Notes under the pieces: generated by a model
Seen by the model: only the letters and a program-made list of their open reading frames with translations
The model's database searches: none
Told to the model about the DNA's origin: nothing
Program-made: the position numbers and the translations under genes
Part shown: positions 1 to 11,966 of the stretch, piece after piece
How positions within the stretch are numbered: position 1 is the first letter of the stretch
Layout: every line of letters begins with the position of its first letter
Assembly (NCBI GenBank): GCA_928212115.1
Contig: CAKMRJ010005634.1
Coordinates: 252,545,440 to 252,609,439, forward strand
Source: Lactuca virosa
Lineage: Eukaryota > Streptophyta > Magnoliopsida > Asterales > Asteraceae
Length of the DNA: 64,000 nt
Direction: 5' to 3'

Positions 1-286
1 TACTTGAAATAATAATCATGCTCCACTAACATGATGATTATATCCATACCAGAATAACATTTATGCTCCCACTATCTTTGACATGTATTTAGAAAATAGT
101 TGGACTTCTAGAAATCAATGCTTATTGACTTCCAAAGTTCATATTTCTAATACGACATGCTCCGATAAGCCTTTATCTAAGCTTCTCAAACTCATACACC
201 TTTCCCTTAGATAGCTCACATGTATGTCTAAACTAATTCAGAACTTATAACAATAAATCCTAAAGGTTTTAGACTAATTGCCAAAT

Positions 287-337
287 CTCACAATTCGAAC
301 CATGAAAAGGGATGCCGTAATCATGATCGAATTTGAG
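287..337 (-). other. Hairpin with CGGCATCCC loop in the 3' noncoding region of Cop-1
   Basis: Bases 287-305 and 321-337 are nearly complementary (about 17 pairs with a small bulge). They enclose a 15-nt loop that reads TTACGGCATCCCTTT in element sense. The same loop on different stems occurs in the leaders of Cop-1 to Cop-4 and three times in the 3' region of Cop-2. The role is unknown. Confidence 0.6.
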
Positions 338-1982
338 AATGCAATTTATACAATCACTATCTCCTTAAAATCTCTCTTAGTGAAAGCGTTTCCTCACAAT
401 CATTTCATTGAAGCGGGAGAGAAACTTATGACACTTAGATTTTATGGCGTATGTGTTCCTATCCATGTGAATTTGTCATAACCATAATCATAAGACAATG
501 TTTGTGACAAATCCAAACTCTTATAGACAGAACTTGTTCATTCTTTATTTCTTTCCATCAAGGGTCCCACCATTTCTTCCAAGTTTTTAGTAGCTCACCC
601 CTACCTATCAATGTACGTTCCATTGATCAGGGTGCTTTGCCTCTATGTAATCAATTGAGAACTCATAGAACTCATATGCATAGTTGACTTAAAACTGGAA
701 TGGCATAGAAATAAAATTATGTCAACACGATAGGTTACAAACCTCAAGTCGTGTGTTAGTGTTAAACAATAAGTTTGCCCTTGATTAGCTCTTGAATCTT
801 TTCAAGATCATTTAGACTCCCACTGAGCTCTTGACATATAAGATTCTCTTGTCAAGAAACATTTCTTGACAAAGCAAATATTCAAGAGTTAGTGTAGGTC
901 CTTATCAAGGCAAATACTACACACATTGGTCTTAGTTGGTCTTTGTCTTATCCAAGACATCACAACTTACCATTTCAAATGTCCAAGAGCAAGAAAACAT
1001 TTTCCTACTTCAAATTTGATGAGTGTGTTATAGAACTTATTAAGATGATGTCACTCAAATCAAAATCTTGGAGTACGACTCTAAGACTTGATTTTGGAAC
1101 GAAAGATGATGCACCTTTTGATTTAACCATTTCAACAATTTTGATTCCTCTTCTTAGCCATACTAGTTTACTAAGGTGTCCTTAGAGGATCAATTGTGAC
1201 ACGGTTATATAATCACTAATTTAGTCATAAAACACAATATTTAAGTCCTCTCCCATCTTTTCAGATTGGAGAAACCTATATCTTTCTGCCTAATTGATTC
1301 TTCTTATTCGTTCTGCTATTCATTGAACTTTCCAATGATTCAGAATCATACTTAATCTTTTAAGTATAACCACATTTACTAATCTTTTAGCAAATCATGA
1401 CGAATATTTTATTGTTCTTTGTGGTGGACTTGACCAGTGCGCAACATTGTGTACCAGATCTCCTAGTCCTTCACTTGACTCACATACTTATGTGAACAAG
1501 GAATTAGTCTCAATTTCCCAAATATGAAGGTTTCTCATTCATCACACAACCAGTTGCATGATTCCAAGTTTCTGTCCAATTGAAACCTGGGCGATGAGAA
1601 TCTTTCCTTATTTGGTAAATTTCAGACATTACCACAAATAACATAACTAAGAATCAAATCCATTCACAATATTGCTAGCAATAGAGATATTAAACACCAA
1701 TTTTCATAAAATCCATCGCAAGGAAACATAAATAAGATAAATGAAAATTTATTGTATTGCGGAAAAGTCTTGTCCTTACAATGCGATCACAAATGAAAAC
1801 TATGTAAATATTATTTAGCAATCTATCCTAACTCTAAAGTAGCAGGTCAAAAAATCTGATCTTTAAATCATGCGATCGGAATCCATTTCTTCATGACCAG
1901 ATTCAGCTCACTTCTTTCCTTTTAAGCTTCCTTTTTCTTCGATCCTACAAAAACACCAAATGTAGTCTTATCACATTATGTA

Positions 1983-2702
1983 TCAAGAATCTAAAAAGGA
2001 ACTTAATAGAGTCAGATAGTGGATTTTACCTGAAGTAGAGGCATACATCTTGACTCTCCCATCTCTTAGATCTCTCAGGTAGTCAGGGCAGCTTCGTGAC
2101 CAATGCCCCTTCTCTTGGCAGTAGAAACACACAGATTCTTTGGGAATGGAACAAGGGACTATCTCAGACTTAGCCTTTCTCTTGCGTAGATAAAACTGTT
2201 CTGGATTTCCAATGTTTCCATTGTCTATAGAAGGTTGAGACATTGATTTACCCGACAAATTTTCTTGACCAGTCCGCCGGATCATTTCTGATTCAGCAGC
2301 AACAAGCAAATAAGTCAAATCAATGAGGGTCACGTCTCAGTCCATCATATAGTACTCTCTAATGAACTCACTATATGAGTCAGGAAGTGATTGAGGAACC
2401 AAGTCAACAGCCAGCTTCCTAGAGACTTCGACACCCAACATTCCCAATCTATCAATATGTAACTTCATATCAAAGACATGAGCTCATACAGACTTTCCAT
2501 CTTCATGTTTGTTTGCCAATAGGGCTTGAGTGACCTTGAACTTTTCAAGTCTTCGAACATGTGGGTCAGGGAGAATTATTGGAGGAGGTGGAGGAAGTGA
2601 AGTATGATTTCCATTTCCACAATCCAATCGTGGAACATCATCTTCAAGTGGAAAACTTTTTCCAATGCATTCAGGAAGAACATAGTTATTAGACTTTGAC
2701 AT
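1983..2702 (-). pseudogene. Cop-1 gag (copia nucleocapsid), broken
   Basis: The ATG is at 2702-2700 (MSKSNNY), directly after the leader hairpins, and the frame runs to a stop at 1983. The N-terminal part has a run of prolines and the block LEKFKVTQALLANKHEDG. The C-terminal part has one CCHC zinc knuckle (CFYCQEKGHWSRSC, about 2070-2115), the nucleic-acid binding signature of a retroelement Gag. Two in-frame stops interrupt it: at 2484-2486, where Cop-4 has a Cys codon, and just upstream of 2333. About 240 residues in total, which is gag alone. It would package element RNA in cytoplasmic particles. As it stands it cannot be made full length. The protein ends soon after the knuckle (TSGK), where Cop-3 continues into protease. 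Confidence 0.8.
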
Positions 2703-2794
2703 CTACTAAATGAGAGAAATTCAAGTTAGTTGATTGAGTCCTTAATAAAACACCCAAATGAGATATTAAGGCTAGGGCCCAACACAATATTCTA

Positions 2795-3181
2795 CAACTT
2801 GGAAGAGGGATGCCGTAATCCAAATTGCAGAACATTTTGAAGGTAGGTAAATGACGATTTACCAATTTCCACCATGAAAAACAAAAATTGAAGGTTTTAG
2901 TTTTAAATGAATTGAAACTCCTAGATCTTTTGAGATTCATTGTTTTCAATGGCATGTTTAATCTCGATTATGCCCTTCATTTGTGACTGGGATGCCGAGG
3001 ATCACAAATAAGGTGTGAATAACCATGCGAATGTACGTGGTGCACTCAATGTCATTATCACTTAATCAATGTGCTGGTTAGCCACACACGCTCCATTGAT
3101 CTATGACAAACATCGAGTCACCCTTAGATACCAATGTCAATCCCAACTTAGTGTGCCGGTTAACCACACACGCTCCACTAA
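2795..3181 (-). promoter_or_regulatory. Cop-1 leader RNA hairpin set (four hairpins)
   Basis: In element order: 3181-3148 (stem TTAGTG/CACTAA, loop with GGTTAACC), 3100-3065 (stem ATCAATG/CATTGAT, loop with GGTTAGCC), 3009-2979 (stem ATTTGTGA/TCACAAAT, loop with CGGCATCCC) and 2827-2795 (9-bp stem with one G-U, loop with CGGCATCCC). gag starts 93 bases further on. The same four structures in the same order occur in Cop-2, Cop-3 and Cop-4 with different but still paired stems. The position between PBS and gag fits an RNA packaging or dimerisation signal. That role is inferred. Confidence 0.65.
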
Positions 3182-4067
3182 TTGTCTCAGCAAGGGTACA
3201 AAGTGTAATTCCATGGAATTTCATCAAATTCACTTTTTCCTAAAGTAACTAAGATTTGGGAATTTATAAAAGCGTTTAGTTACTTCGTATTTCATTATAC
3301 TTATAATGGAAGGTTGTGTCCTATCCTACCCGTTCGGCTAACGACCCTCCACTAGTCAAGGGTGCGGTGGGTAAGAGTGGATACCCATTCAATCGCCATT
3401 TTATAGGCAATTTCCTTAAACACCCCTTAGAGACCAGCTTCATGAATGAGGCCTACTAATGGTAAGACTGACTCTCTACTCATACATATATAATATTAGA
3501 CATTTAATTTTATATATAGTATAAGGGTGTATTTTACACTTTTAAAATACTAGGTGGTCTAATTTAATACATTATACTTTTAATTTAATTAAATGTAAAC
3601 CAAATCATTATGGATTTATTAACCCTCTTTTAATTATACATTTAATTAACTTAATAAAAACCATAAGGGTGTAACTTGAACTTTTTAAAAACTAGGGTTT
3701 TAGAATTTAATATTTCAAAATTAAACTTTTAATCAAAATATTCAAATTCCAAAACTTGAGGGCAAGTTTTGAAACATTTCAAAACATACTAGATCAAAAT
3801 TACAAATAATTTAATAAATCAAATAATTGGTGATTATCTATATTTGACCTAATTTCTTGCAAGATAATTCAAATCAATTAATTCAAATAAATCAAGTTTA
3901 TCATATAAGGCAAAGATTATGTAATTGATTGACAATTATCTACTATTTTGACAAGGATAATCACATAATATCAATAGAATCAGATTCTATTAATAAAAAA
4001 CGTTTTTGGTAATTATCCCACATCAAAATTGGTCAAAAACCCGAAAAATCTGGCATCTGATACTCCG

Positions 4068-4142
4068 ACTCGTCGAGCCAACATTGGAATCGTCGAGTTG
4101 CCAGTGAACTCGGCGAGTTCACATATGGACTCGGCGAGTCCA
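4068..4142 (-). repeat. Palindrome array ACTCGNCGAGT, Cop-1 leader
   Basis: Four copies of an 11-bp palindrome (two degenerate) start at 4068, 4088, 4108 and 4129, so the spacing is 20, 20 and 21 bp. The central base changes between copies (T, T, G, G). The array lies about 80-165 nt downstream of the PBS. Confidence 0.8.
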
Positions 4143-4222
4143 ACCTCTAGATCCAAAAAAATTCGATTTCCAGCTTTGAATAATCATGTAAAGCATCAAA
4201 TACATCAAACAAATAGCCTAGG

Positions 4223-4234
4223 CTCTGATACCAC
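4223..4234 (-). other. Primer binding site of Cop-1 (initiator Met tRNA)
   Basis: On the minus strand GTGGTATCAGAG directly follows the LTR end. TGGTATCAGAG is complementary to the 3' end of plant initiator methionine tRNA, which primes minus-strand DNA synthesis. Confidence 0.9.
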
Positions 4235-5041
4235 TGATGGGTTTTGAGCACTACATCAATCCTATGGTGTACATGCAAACCCTAAAGCTTTGGATCTAGT
4301 TTGTCTAATGAACATGCAATAATCATCCAAAGCTCAAAAACCTAGATCTAGCATATAATAATCGATATTATCATAATAAAAAGGGTTTAGATCTTTACCT
4401 TGATTGTTATGTAGCAATAACAATCTCAATTCCTCTTGATCTTGACTTCTGAAAGCTTAGTGCCTCAAATGTTGCACCTCTAATGGAATCACAACACCAT
4501 GAGCCACAAGATGAATAAGGAGAGAGGGAGGAGGCACCAAGAACGTCTAAGAACCCTGAGGGATTACTTCCACATGTTTTTGGGCCCTTAGGGGTTCCTT
4601 ATATAGTTAGGCTATTAGGGTGTTAACTAGGAAACCCTAATCTGACTGCTTAGGCCCTAAGCAGCCCATGAAGTTCCCTTAGAAAGCCCTTGGACGAAAT
4701 CCATATGGCCTTCCCATAGATTTCGTCCAATCCCCTTTCCATTAGGAATCCATAGCCGAATTGCAACTATCATATAATTGCAATATCAGTCCCCTTTATT
4801 TAATTAATCTCCTTTAGCCACAAAATTAATTCTTATTAATTCCTGACTAATATTAATTAAACAATATGATTTCTCTTTTAATATATTATTCATATAATAT
4901 ATTAATAAATCATAAATTAATCCTCTTTCTCCTTAATTCATCCTATCAGTTGCTATGGTGAAGGTAACCCAAAAGGACCATGCTCGTAATCGGGTCAAGT
5001 ACATACCAAAATAGTTATGGGCTTAGACACCTAATCCAACA
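4235..5041 (-). repeat. 5' LTR of Cop-1
   Basis: In element sense the LTR begins TGTTGGATTAGG at 5041 and ends AAACCCATCA at 4235, immediately before the PBS (807 bp, TG...CA ends). It would hold the promoter and polyadenylation signals. The partner LTR is left of the window. Its right edge abuts LTR sequence of Gyp-B2, so Cop-1 inserted into or next to that element. Confidence 0.85.
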
Positions 5042-5455
5042 AAAAATATATGACGTGATGCTGTAGCGCTCCATCCTCAAAAACTGTTTTGATTACCTGT
5101 TTATAGATTTCCTGAGAATACAAGAAGTTTTGAAAAGAAGTGACAACAATTAAGTTGGTGAGTTCATAAGAGTTTTGTATGAGAAAAATCTGCCATTTTT
5201 CATTGTTAATAGAGTGTGATTTCCAGAAAATCCAATATTTTCTTTTAAAATGAGCTGTAGATCTTAATCCCAAGACCAAAATGGTAAGTAATATTGTACT
5301 GGACAATAGTTTAATGTAGCTTTATCATTATTTAAAACTGATTGAAGATAATTTAGCCCCGTAAACGAAATGTATTGTTAATACCCCATGTGAGTTATTA
5401 TAACCATGCTAAGCGACATAGATGGCCTGTGACGACGTTCTTCAGGCGTCAGAAT
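5042..5455 (-). repeat. Gyp-B2 3' LTR, distal fragment
   Basis: These 414 bases resemble part of the Gyp-B1 LTR (for example the shared stretch around cctgagaatacaag and the segment ending cgacgttcttcaggcgtc). The homology resumes at 32299 on the far side of Cop-2. The left edge is truncated at the Cop-1 boundary. Confidence 0.75.
5451..5455. repeat. Target site duplication of Cop-2, left copy (agaat)
   Basis: agaat precedes the Cop-2 LTR end at 5456 and recurs at 32294-32298 just after the other LTR. This shows that 5456-32293 is one insertion into the Gyp-B2 LTR. Confidence 0.9.
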
Positions 5456-5795
5456 TGATGGGTTTTGAGCATTCTAACACTCCTATGGTGTACATGCATC
5501 CCTATATACCTTGGATCTATGTTTTCTCTATTATACATGCAAATATCAATTTTCCAAGCTATCATCCTAACTTGCATATTATGGAGTATATACAATACAA
5601 AATTTAGTTAAATGACATACCTTTTGTTCTAGCTTGATTCCTTGTACCTTTCAAGAGCTTAGTGCCCCAAGTGTTACACCTCAAATGGTTCACACAACAC
5701 CACGAACAATTGGAATAACTTGAGAGAAGATTATCTACACTCAAAATCAGCTAGCCCTCATGTGTCTATCACTAGTCACTTCTTAGTGCCAATTT
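5456..5795 (-). repeat. Cop-2 3' LTR, part 1
   Basis: It starts tgatgggttttgagc and matches the start of the 5' LTR at 31520. The match breaks at the Gyp-B1 target site and resumes at 15519. Confidence 0.9.
5791..5795. repeat. Target site duplication of Gyp-B1, left copy (aattt)
   Basis: aattt flanks Gyp-B1 at 5791-5795 and 15514-15518. The uninterrupted site is visible in the other Cop-2 LTR near 31855. Confidence 0.9.
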
Positions 5796-7551
5796 TGTCA
5801 CACCTCCAAACCAGAACGGCGGAAACGTTCGGGGGCGGATGACGTCATGCTCAGTATCATAACCATAGTGAAGAAAGTTAAACACAACCATCATAGATAT
5901 AATTTAAAAGGTTACATTGTTTCCAAAATACATGTTTCCAAACAAATTACATCTGATGATAAAATGTGGCAAAAGAATCTACGCCTTAGCGTCTTGACTT
6001 CAGAAATCTTGTAGTTACCTGATTCACTGATTACCTGAGAATACAAGTTGTTTTGAAAAAAGAGTATCAGCATAAAGCTGGTGAGTGCATAAGCGATTTA
6101 TAAAGAAAATAAATGTTGCTTCCTTAAAGTTTTGTTGCCAGAAAATCCAATATTTTCTGAAAGGTTTATTGTAGTTTTAACCGAAATAAGTCTTGGTACG
6201 AGTACGAAAAATCGTCGCACTTATATGTGTAATTTTATGTTTAAGTAAAACCCCTTTTTATGAAAAGGTCATAGAAATTTCGTGAATCGCATGTTTTGTT
6301 AATACTCCGTGCGAGGTGTTATAACCATACTAAAGACTAGAAGGCCTTGTATGCGACGTTCTTCAGGTGTCGGAAAGTTATGACTCTTGTCACCCCAAAC
6401 CTGCCGGTCTAGCTGTTACAAGCAGCTTAGGTGCGGGTTTGTCAGACCCAGTATAGATCTACACACAATTATCACGTTCTCCCTCCCGGAGATTCTGATT
6501 ATAACCACAAGACTTTTCTGTGGTACTTAAGAGTATCCCGAAGGAGAATGTCTCGCGAGTTTAATTAATACAAGATCACGTAGTGTGCAAATGAAATATT
6601 TTTTTTGTAAGTCGATTGAGTTACTGTTTCTTTGTCGAGTGAAGTGCTCAAACTATACCTGTTATAGTTTATCAAAAAGCGTTGTGTGTGTTTGGATAAA
6701 ACCTTGTTATGCAAGTCATTGTATTTCCATAAGTCGACATTTGAAATGATAAGTGTAAACCGTATACACACCTTGCTCAACATGTTACAAGGTGTAGGGA
6801 AAACTCTTAAACATGTATTAGATAGTTTAAAAAAAATGTTAAGTTTAGGTTGGGTAAAATAGCCCGTGAACAGATCACAACTTTGCTGTTGTAAGCTGTC
6901 CAGCTCGGTTTCAAATGTGTTTTGGTATTTTGAACTTGTATTCTCCCCCTGAAAACATGAAAAACTCAGAAAAACATAGGGGTATGAACTCACCGGGAAA
7001 GTGTGTGATTTGAAGAAAACAAGATTTTCTCGGGCGGTAGCTCGACCGGAAAGTGGCGGATTTTTCGGAAATCTCGGAGCTTCGGACCTTTGCCGGGACT
7101 TAGATATGAAGCCGGGAAGTCGGGATCGTTTCGGGAGGGTAGAAATATGAGGTTTGGGATAGAATATGGTAAATGAGCAATCAAAATCCGTAACCTTCGC
7201 ATGCTATTTATAGCAGCTGGAACTGCCTTCGTACGCTGGGCGTACACCGAAGTACGCGGGGCGTACCTCGTACGCTGGGCGTACCCTCGTACGCGGGGCG
7301 TACGTAAGCGATGATGTCTCCGGTCTCCGATCTTCAGATGGAACTGCTGTAGAGGGTGTAGGGGCGACGTGGCCGGTCCGAGACCCTTCATTCGGTACGG
7401 TGGGCGTACTCCTTCGGATAAGCCTCGATGTGTGTGCCAAAATCTTCAAAAATCCGTAACTTTCTCATACGAGCTGCGTTTTTAACGTTTTTTATATCCA
7501 CGCGTAGGTGAGAATATACTCTAGAACTTTCATTTAGACTTTTTCGGCTAA
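5796..7551 (-). repeat. Gyp-B1 3' LTR, truncated
   Basis: This matches 13146-14930 closely up to cggctaat at about 7551, then switches to integrase sequence. The outer end is tgtcacacctcc. The same position in the 5' LTR reads tatcacatcccc. Open frames inside (such as 6565-6993 minus) have no recognisable domain and are LTR sequence. Confidence 0.85.
7231..7303 (-). repeat. GTACGCKGGGCGTAC palindrome array in Gyp-B1 3' LTR
   Basis: Copies start at 7231, 7252, 7270 and 7289 (spacing 21, 18, 19 bp) and alternate a central T and G. A further copy is near 7396. Confidence 0.8.
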
Positions 7552-7981
7552 TGGATATTCGTACTCATATCCAGCCTAGTTCCCATAGCTTTCTGTAGTG
7601 ACTGCCAGAATCGTGATGTGAACCGACTATCTCTATCGGAGATAATGGATATTGGTACTCCGTGAAGGCGCACTATTTCTTTAATGTAGATCCTTGTCAG
7701 CTTCTCCATTTTGCCAGTCTCTTTTATTGGTAGGAAGTGTGCGGATTTGGTTAATCTGTCGACGATTACCCAAATGGTGTCAAGTCCACCCGTGGTCTTA
7801 GGTAGCTTGGTAATGAAATCCATCGTAATCCGCTCCCATTTCCACTCGGTTATCTCTGGCTGTTGTAGTAGTCCCGAGGGCTTTTGATATTCTACCTTAA
7901 CCTTGGCGTAAGTCAGGCACTTGCCCACAAAGGTAGCTATTTCGGCTTTCATGTTTGGCCACCAATATAACTTCTTGAGAT
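7552..7981 (-). pseudogene. Gyp-B1 integrase, N-terminal part only
   Basis: From 7981 leftward the frame carries the end of the HHCC zinc domain (the second Cys of the CxxC is Tyr in CLTYAKVK), the first catalytic Asp (IWVIVDRLTK) and the second (SIISDRDSRF). It then breaks off after DMSTNIH at about 7552, where LTR sequence begins. The catalytic Glu and the C-terminal chromodomain seen in Gyp-B2 are deleted. A small deletion near 7985-7990 also shifts the frame between RNase H and integrase. Integrase would insert cDNA into the genome in the nucleus. This copy cannot. Confidence 0.85.
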
Positions 7982-8705
7982 CTAACTTCTTGAGCCGGGA
8001 TGCACGGAGTAGCGAGTTTTATAAGCTTCGTTCATGAAAACGTCCCTGAATCCACCAAATTTTGGTGTCCAGATCCGGTTCATGAGACAACGAACTCCGT
8101 CATCCCTGACTTCAAGATTTTTGTCCATTCCTCTCAATGCTTCACCTGTCACGTTCTCTGGCTTCAAGGCTTCTTCCTGAGCTTCCTTGATTTGTGCGAA
8201 CATGTGTGAGTGGATGGTTATAGTTAATGCCTTTACTCGGCGGCCCGAGTACTCCTTTCTACTTAAAGTGTCTGCAACCACGTTGGCCTTTCCGGGGTGA
8301 TAACGAATCTCGCATTCGTAATCGTTTAGTAATTCCACCCATCGCCTTTGTCTCATGTTGAGTTCCTTCTGATTGAGAATATGCTGGAGGCTTTTGTGAT
8401 CGGTGAAGATGGTGCACTTGGTGCCGTAAAGGTAATGCCTCCAGATTTTTAGGGCGAAAACTACTGCTCCTAATTCAAGGTCGTGCGTCGTGTAGTTTTC
8501 CTCATGCGTCTTCAGTTGTCTTGAGGCATAGGCAATGAATTTTCCTCGTTGCATTAACACACACCCTAGACCTTGGTTTGATGCATCACAGTAAACCACA
8601 AAGTCTTCGGTTCCATCTGGTAGGGACAAGATCGGAGCACTACATAGAGTTCGTTTTAGTGTTTGGAATGCAGCCTCTTGCTTATCTCCCCAGACGAATG
8701 TCACC
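7982..8705 (-). pseudogene. Gyp-B1 RNase H domain
   Basis: The frame covers VTFVWGDKQEAAF, the YCDASNQGLG motif with an RNase H Asp (about 8550-8600), the TDHKSL block, and the linker to integrase (RYHPGKANVVADTLSRK). A one-base loss in a G run near 8702-8706 separates it from RT. It would degrade template RNA during reverse transcription. Confidence 0.85.
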
Positions 8706-9378
8706 CCTTTTGAGTCAGGGTGGTGAGTGGTTTTGCAATTTTGGAGAAGTTTTGAATGAACCTCCGATAGTAACCGGCGAGCCCTAAAAATTGTCGGATC
8801 TCCGTGGGTGTTCTTGGTGCTGCCCAACTTTCAATTGCCTTGATCTTCGAAGGGTCCACATGGATTCCTTCCTTGCTGACTACATGTCCGAGGAAATTCA
8901 CCTCTCGAATCCAGAACTCACACTTTGAGAACTTTGCGTACAGTCTCTCCGCCCTCAGTGTCTCTAGGACTTGACGTAAATGCTGGTTGTGTTCTTCCTT
9001 ACTTCGGGAGTAGACTAGTATATCATCGATGAAAACAATCACGAACTTGTCTAAGTAAGGTCGACACACTCGGTTCAACAGATCCATAAACGCTGCAGGT
9101 GCATTGGTTAAGCCGAAAGGCATCACTACAAATTCGTAGTGACCGTAGCGCGTTCTGAAAGCTGTCTTGGGAATATCCTCCTCTTGAACTCGTAGCTGAT
9201 GGTACCCAGATCTAAGGTCAATCTTCGATAAGAAGCTCGCTCCTTGTAGTTGGTCGAAGAGGTCATCGATTCGAGGCAAAGGGTATCGGTTTTTGATGGT
9301 GAGTTTGTTTAATTCGCGGTAGTCAATGCACATGCGGAACGATCCGTCCTTCTTCTTGACGAACAAAACCGGTGCACC
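8706..9378 (-). pseudogene. Gyp-B1 reverse transcriptase
   Basis: Typical Ty3/Gypsy RT blocks in order: FVKKKDGSFRMCIDYREL, NRYPLPRIDDLFDQL, IDLRSGYHQLRV, VMPFGLTNAPAAF and the catalytic FIDDILVYS (about 9010-9036), then LGHVVSKEGIHVDPSK. The catalytic Asp pair is intact. A TGA at 9379-9381, where relatives have Trp (SPWGAP), separates it from the protease frame. Confidence 0.9.
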
Positions 9379-11277
9379 TCAAGGCGAGAAGCTTGGTTTG
9401 ATGAAGCCTTTGCTCAGTAGTTCGTTCAGTTGACTGGACAGTTCCTGCATTTCGGCTGGGGCTAGACGGTATGGCGATTTGGCTACGGGGGTAGCTCCGG
9501 GAATTAAGTCGATTCGGAATTCGACTTGTCGAGGAGGGGGCACTTCTGGGAGGTCTTCCGGGAATACATCGGGGAAATTGCAGACCTCCGGAATGTCCTT
9601 GATGTCTTTCATTCCTTGACCCTTATCTACGACGTGGGCTAGGAAGGCGTGGTACTCCTTGCGGAGATACTTTTGAGCCTTGAGACAGGAGATGATCTGA
9701 AAGTTTGAACTAGGTTTGTCGCCATAGACAATGAGAGTTTCGCCAATCGACAGATTAAGGCGAACGACCTTTTCGTGACATAGGATTTCCGCATGGTGAG
9801 GGCATAACCAATCCATGCCATTGATAACGTCAAAACTTTTTATGGTGACCGGCATAAGGTCGATTTGGAAAGAGTGATTGTTTAAAGTGAGGGTACACCC
9901 GATGTAAATGTCGTTAGTGTTCTCTGTTTTTCCGTTAGCCATTTCTACGGTGAATGTGTCTTTTAGTGTTTGTGGTGTTTGATTAAGCAAACGTTTAAAT
10001 TGGTGGCTCACGAAGCTTTTCTCCGCGCCACTATCGAAAAGAATGCATGCGTATGTATTGTTGAGGAGGAACGTACTGGTAACCACAGTTGGATCTGCGA
10101 CGGCTTCCTCATGACCTATCGCCAGAATCCTGCCCACTTCGCCGGGGTTGGTGTTTCTTGCCTTCGGGCAGTTACGTTTGATGTGTCCTGCTTCTCCACA
10201 TCCATAGCAGGTTCGGCTTGCTCCGGCGTTGGCAGCTTGTGCGTTTGGTTGGGCTGGAGTTCTACAGAATCTGGCGGTGTGCCCATTCTTGTTACAGTTG
10301 GTGCAATGCATTTCACGGCATGCACCGTTGTGGTGGTAGTTGCATTTGTTGCACTTGGGTAGGTTTCCGACGTATTGCCTTATCGGAGTAGGGTTGGTAG
10401 GGGTCGTGGCAGCGTGCACAACAACCACTTGTTGTTTCTTGGCTGAGTCTTGGGCAGGTTGGCCCTTCTTCTTATCCCAGAACTTCCTTTTGTTGTTTCC
10501 CCCTTTTTCTTGCTCGGAGGTGGTCGTTACAGTGCCATGGCTGGCGTTATGGTCGATGAGTTGCTGTGCCAGTTCCTTGGCACTGTCGAAGGTAGTTGGC
10601 TTTGAGTCCAATACGTGTCCTTGGAGTTGTTGAGATAATCCCCATACGTATCTTTCCACCTTCTTGCTTTCAGTAGGAACCATCCCGGGACACAGCATGG
10701 CTAGATCGCTGAACCTTGAGGTGTACGACAGGATGTCAGAGCCTGTCATTTTAAGACCCCAAAATTCTTACTCCAGCTTCTGTATCTCACCCCTGGGGCA
10801 GTACTCCTTCATTAACATGGTTTTCAGATCTTCCCATGTTATCGCATTAGCCACCGGGAGCGTTAGTGCCTTGACGTGACCCTTCCACCAGGTGAGGGCT
10901 CTTTCGGAGAATGTGCATGAAGCAAATTTGACCTTGCTTGCTTCAGGGCATGCGCATATTTCGAAAATGGTCTCGGTTTTCTCGAACCATTGTAGTAACG
11001 CTATGACACCTCCGCTTCCGTTGAAGGTTTTGGGCTTGGCGTTAGTAAAGTCTTTGTAGGTACACTCTCTCGAGCGTCCCTGGCCGTCCCCGTTATTAGA
11101 ATTCGAGGCACCACTGCCTGCACCTCCTGAATTACTAGGGTTGATTTGTGCTATCACGGCTGCCACTGCGGCCGCCACCGCAGCCTGGAACATGGCTGGG
11201 TCGAACTGAGGAGGTGGTGGTGGGGGTGGTGCAGTCTCAGCTGCGTCGCCGCGTCTAGGATTTCTACGAGGTGGCAT
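9379..11277 (-). pseudogene. Gyp-B1 gag and protease
   Basis: The ATG is at 11277 (MPPRRNPRR), followed by a proline run and an Ala-rich stretch, then the Retrotrans_gag core (TWWKGHVKAL). An in-frame TAA at 10768-10770 replaces a Gln codon still present in Gyp-B2. Zinc-finger Cys/His motifs follow (CNKCNYHHNGAC near 10340, then CYGCGEAGHIKRNC near 10170-10210). The aspartic protease motif ILFDSGAEKSF is near 10020-10055. gag and protease are in one frame with no gap, unlike Gyp-A. The frame ends at the TGA at 9379-9381. Confidence 0.88.
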
Positions 11278-11966
11278 TTTTCTGCCATAATCAAGAATGA
11301 AAAGACAATAAGTCTTTGATACAAGTAGTGTGCTAAACTAAACATTATTAGTTCTTTACAAGCATCATGATTCCGACTTGTAAGGATGTTGTAAGAATCC
11401 ATTCATACTAGAAGTCTATAAACAATGAAATATAGACTTTATGAATTTCGGTAGTACTGATTTTCATGCAATGTCTGTGATAGTATCCATACCGGGTCCA
11501 ACCGACAATCACTTGATGTATAATATTTACATGTAATTAAGATTAAATAAACTTTCGAATCTAATGGGTCTGCCTTGGGCCCACAACCAAACAAGGAAAA
11601 GGATCCAAGGCGGAACCACCATTTCTAGGTCGACATGGTCCGAATTACATATAACTTTGATTTATACCTCGGGTGATCATAGGTTGGTCACCAATAAATT
11701 TTTATCTGAAAATAGTTCATGTTATGAAATTTGGAGTAGTGTTAATAAAGTAAATAGCGTGCCAATATCATTGATATAACTTAGTATACAATACTTGGGA
11801 AAATTTGACCCTACTAGGGGTCTATGCTACATCAATGTACGGAAAATTTTGGCCGCCTAACTAATCTCGGAAGTGTAAACACTTAAATCGCGAGATTGAA
11901 CATAAAATACTAGAAAGTAATATTTATCCGCAAAACTAAATTAAACTGGAGCGAGCAGTGCAAGCA
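11278..11966. other. Gyp-B1 spacer between upstream ORF and gag
   Basis: AT-rich sequence. I see no convincing gene or repeat in it. Confidence 0.6.

Larger units (their letters stand above)
1..5041 (-). mobile_element. Cop-1: gag-only Ty1/copia-type element, 3' end off the window
   Basis: On the minus strand, in element order, one sees a 5' LTR, an initiator-Met PBS, a palindrome array, a leader with four hairpins, a broken gag, and about 2 kb of noncoding DNA that leaves the window at base 1. No protease, integrase or RT motif follows the zinc knuckle, so this is a non-autonomous gag-only type. Its LTR (TGTTGGATTAGG start), PBS and leader match Cop-2 and Cop-4 and more distantly Cop-3. Bases 1-1982 hold no gene. 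They resemble the 3' noncoding part of Cop-2 and contain one hairpin at 287-337. Bases 3182-4060 are AT-rich leader. Confidence 0.85.

Noticed and set aside
6565..6993. 142-codon minus-strand open frame, nearly repeated at 13915-14307
   Set aside because: Both lie in the two LTRs of Gyp-B1 at the same position. No domain, and the repeat is explained by LTR identity.
9970..10633. Plus-strand open frames rich in Cys and Val
   Set aside because: They are antisense shadows of the Gyp-B1 zinc-knuckle region.
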